A DNA stretch of 6,714 nt from NCBI GenBank assembly GCA_017998025.1, contig JAGODW010000081.1, forward strand, positions 1-6,714, read 5' to 3'. A program made the translations under genes and the position numbers. The stretch is from Spirochaetales bacterium (GTDB taxonomy: Bacteria; Spirochaetota; Spirochaetia; DTKZ01). A model generated the notes under the pieces. That model had not been told where the DNA came from. It did no database searches and saw only the letters and a program-made list of their open reading frames with translations. Below, one piece after another: positions 5,516 through 6,714 of this stretch. How positions within the stretch are numbered: position 1 is the stretch's first letter; the number at the start of each line of letters is the position of its first letter.

Positions 5516-5518
5516 TAT
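5510..5518 (+). promoter_or_regulatory. Extended -10 promoter for the coiled-coil membrane protein gene
   Basis: TG-C-TATTAT matches the extended -10 consensus with five of six hexamer bases. The predicted start near 5525 gives a leader of about 15 nt that contains no Shine-Dalgarno. The A/T-rich stretch downstream also offers TAAAAT (5524-5529) and TATATT (5529-5534), so the exact promoter is uncertain. Confidence 0.35.
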
Positions 5519-5539
5519 TTTTTTAAAATATATTGAACC

Positions 5540-6601
5540 ATGGATAGTTTGGTAGAGTTATCGGAACAAAAAAAGGCCGGAGATAGCCTGATAGTTATTT
5601 TCGATGGCATCCTGATAGGAGGGGCAATTGTAATTACCTGGTTCATCCTATCTATCTTCCAGAAAGAGATCAATTCGGTTTCTCTGCGAGAATCCCGGTT
5701 TTTAACAATTGAATGGAACCTTCTTCAGGAGTATAAGCAACAGGTCGACAACATGCTCCACAGCAAAGATAGGGAAATTGCAGAATTAAAAGAAAGGTAC
5801 CAACAATTAGAATCGGAGGGGTATTCAAAAGAGTTTCTACAAGAAATCGATACTCTCCTTAACCAGTTAGAGGCGGAACGGGAAAATATTCTATCAGCAC
5901 GAATCTCAAGCCCTGTTGATACCCAAACAGTACAGGAACTCCAGAGTAAAACTGAGGTTCCTCCTGCATCCACCTCTATTCAACTACCGCAAAGTGAAGT
6001 AAAAACCCTGGACCTTCTGAGCGAAAGGATCCAGGCGCTGGAAAAAGAAGTTAACTTTCTTCAGGAAGAGCTGGAGAAAAAAGAGACACTCCTTCAAAAA
6101 GAACAAGCTTATACGGTGGAACTTGAGCAAAGGTTAACCGGTATCTCTGAACTGGAGAACCAGATCAACCTCCTGAAAACTGAAAAGGAATCTCTTTCGG
6201 CGCTTCTGGCGGCTTCTAGTTCTGCTCCTCCTATACCGAATAAAGAGCAACCATCCCTCCTGGAACCTCCTGCTCCTTTGCAGCCGCAGGATACGACCGT
6301 TTCACCGGTTAACGAACAAAAGATAAGAGGTCTATACCTATCTGAGGCAATCGAACAGATAGAAAAGAAGCTAAAGGAGCTTCAAGAAGAACCCTCCCCC
6401 AGAATTGAAACCATCCAAACACGGGCTTTACTCCGTGCGATTGTAAGTACTCCCCTCATACGATCGACCTACCCGGATCTTTTAGAATCTGTTGATAAGG
6501 CTTTTGAAGAGTATGGAAGGTACGAGTATAGAAAGGGAGAGCGGGAGGCATATCTCTCGCTCCTCGCCTTTCTCCGCTCCCTCGAGGCTTCTGCCCCGTA
6601 A
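5540..6601 (+). CDS. Membrane-anchored coiled-coil protein of unknown function
   Basis: This 353-residue protein is not one I recognise. A short polar N-terminus (1-16) precedes one membrane segment (about 17-40, IVIFDGILIGGAIVITWFIL). A long heptad-like stretch rich in E, K, L and Q follows (about 50-122). After a Ser/Pro/Thr-rich break (~123-152) comes a second coiled coil (about 155-225) and then a Pro/Ala/Ser-rich linker (~226-257). The C-terminus (about 262-350) is predicted helical and less repetitive (GLYLSEAIEQIEKKL; RALLRAIVSTPLIRSTYPDL; EREAYLSLLAFLRSL), so it may be a small folded domain. With a single anchor and no cleavable signal, the bulk is probably cytoplasmic, though topology is inferred. 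The start is ATG at 5540; no Shine-Dalgarno is visible. The gene stands divergent to the HD-GYP sensor and shares its 61-bp promoter region. A scaffold, cell-envelope or cytoskeleton-linked role would be typical of such layouts, but nothing here proves one. Confidence 0.85.
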   Translation: MDSLVELSEQKKAGDSLIVIFDGILIGGAIVITWFILSIFQKEINSVSLRESRFLTIEWNLLQEYKQQVDNMLHSKDREIAELKERYQQLESEGYSKEFLQEIDTLLNQLEAERENILSARISSPVDTQTVQELQSKTEVPPASTSIQLPQSEVKTLDLLSERIQALEKEVNFLQEELEKKETLLQKEQAYTVELEQRLTGISELENQINLLKTEKESLSALLAASSSAPPIPNKEQPSLLEPPAPLQPQDTTVSPVNEQKIRGLYLSEAIEQIEKKLKELQEEPSPRIETIQTRALLRAIVSTPLIRSTYPDLLESVDKAFEEYGRYEYRKGEREAYLSLLAFLRSLEASAP

Positions 6602-6616
6602 CCTGTGTGCTGAATT

Positions 6617-6712
6617 TTAGGGGTAGATGAAGGGTTCGGAATCGGCCGGGATAGATTGATACGTATAAGAGGCAGTTTTCGCCTCTGCAATAATCCGGTA
6701 GCAGTGTATAGA
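6617..6712 (-). CDS. Possible C-terminal end of a gene entering from the right edge
   Basis: In the minus-strand frame read from 6712, 31 codons are open and end at a TAA (6619-6617). The end reads YRIIAEAKTASYTYQ then SIPADSEPFIYP. The composition looks protein-like and the placement (15 bp from the convergent coiled-coil gene's stop) would match the close gene packing elsewhere. I do not recognise the family, and 31 codons are too few to be certain; another minus frame is also open here. The GAGGC/GCCTC hairpin at 6668-6686 would fall inside this reading frame. Confidence 0.35.
   Translation of the reverse strand, partial: SIHCYRIIAEAKTASYTYQSIPADSEPFIYP
6668..6686. repeat. Short hairpin near the right edge
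   Basis: AGAGGC (6668-6673) and GCCTCT (6681-6686) form a 6-bp stem with a 7-nt loop. No T-run follows on either strand, so it does not qualify as an intrinsic terminator. It may be chance within a coding stretch. Confidence 0.3.
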
Positions 6713-6714
6713 GT

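Noticed and set aside
6631..6645. tRNA T-arm-like string GGTTCGGAATC near the right edge
   Set aside because: The loop does not match GGTTCRAATC spacing, and no acceptor or anticodon stem can be built around it.

Overview
The window is dense bacterial protein-coding DNA with no RNA gene, CRISPR array, IS element or phage gene that I can recognise. The taxon cannot be fixed from sequence alone. The sugar-kinase N-terminus (NPTLQKTLVF, then DASGKG in place of the usual AGGKG) and the overall gene style remind me of Treponema-like spirochaetes, but this is a low-confidence impression. UGA is a normal stop here, because two genes end in TGA inside ATGA-type overlaps.

Left part (1-2424, minus strand). 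Three genes are read leftward as one tightly packed transcription unit: an iron-type alcohol dehydrogenase (2424-1234), a 10-TM EamA/DMT transporter (1237-395), and the N-terminal third of a PfkB-family 1-phosphofructokinase-like sugar kinase that runs off the left edge (395-<1). Both junctions are stop/start overlaps, so translation is probably coupled. Together they look like a small carbohydrate/carbonyl metabolism and export operon; the substrates are unknown.

Middle (2425-4108). A short divergent promoter region leads rightward into a 513-residue protein. Its last ~155 residues are a complete zinc dCMP deaminase, and its first ~355 residues are an unassigned region. This is the most unusual gene of the window. 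The unassigned part faintly resembles a degenerate receiver plus a degenerate NtrC-type ATPase. The overall layout (large N-terminal region plus C-terminal dCMP deaminase) recalls the anti-phage AvcD deaminases, but no Walker A motif is present. Two strong potential hairpins lie in its mRNA just before the deaminase domain. The gene converges on its right-hand neighbour with 19 bp between stops, and a dyad spans both stop codons.

Right part (4102-6714, visibly more A+T-rich). On the minus strand lies a membrane sensor with TM, extracytoplasmic Cache-like region, TM, HAMP and HD-GYP (cyclic-di-GMP phosphodiesterase family). It is split by a single in-frame TGA where the family has glycine, so it is a fresh pseudogene, a sequencing error or a recoded gene. 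Divergent from it is a membrane-anchored coiled-coil protein of unknown function. The last ~100 bases may hold the C-terminal end of another minus-strand gene.

A cross-cutting observation: three operon-leading genes have no usable Shine-Dalgarno sequence. Instead, each has a -10-like hexamer ending exactly 7 nt before the start codon (TACACT-N7-ATG twice, TATACA-N7-GTG once), which suggests leaderless transcripts. The internal kinase gene has a strong Shine-Dalgarno sequence.
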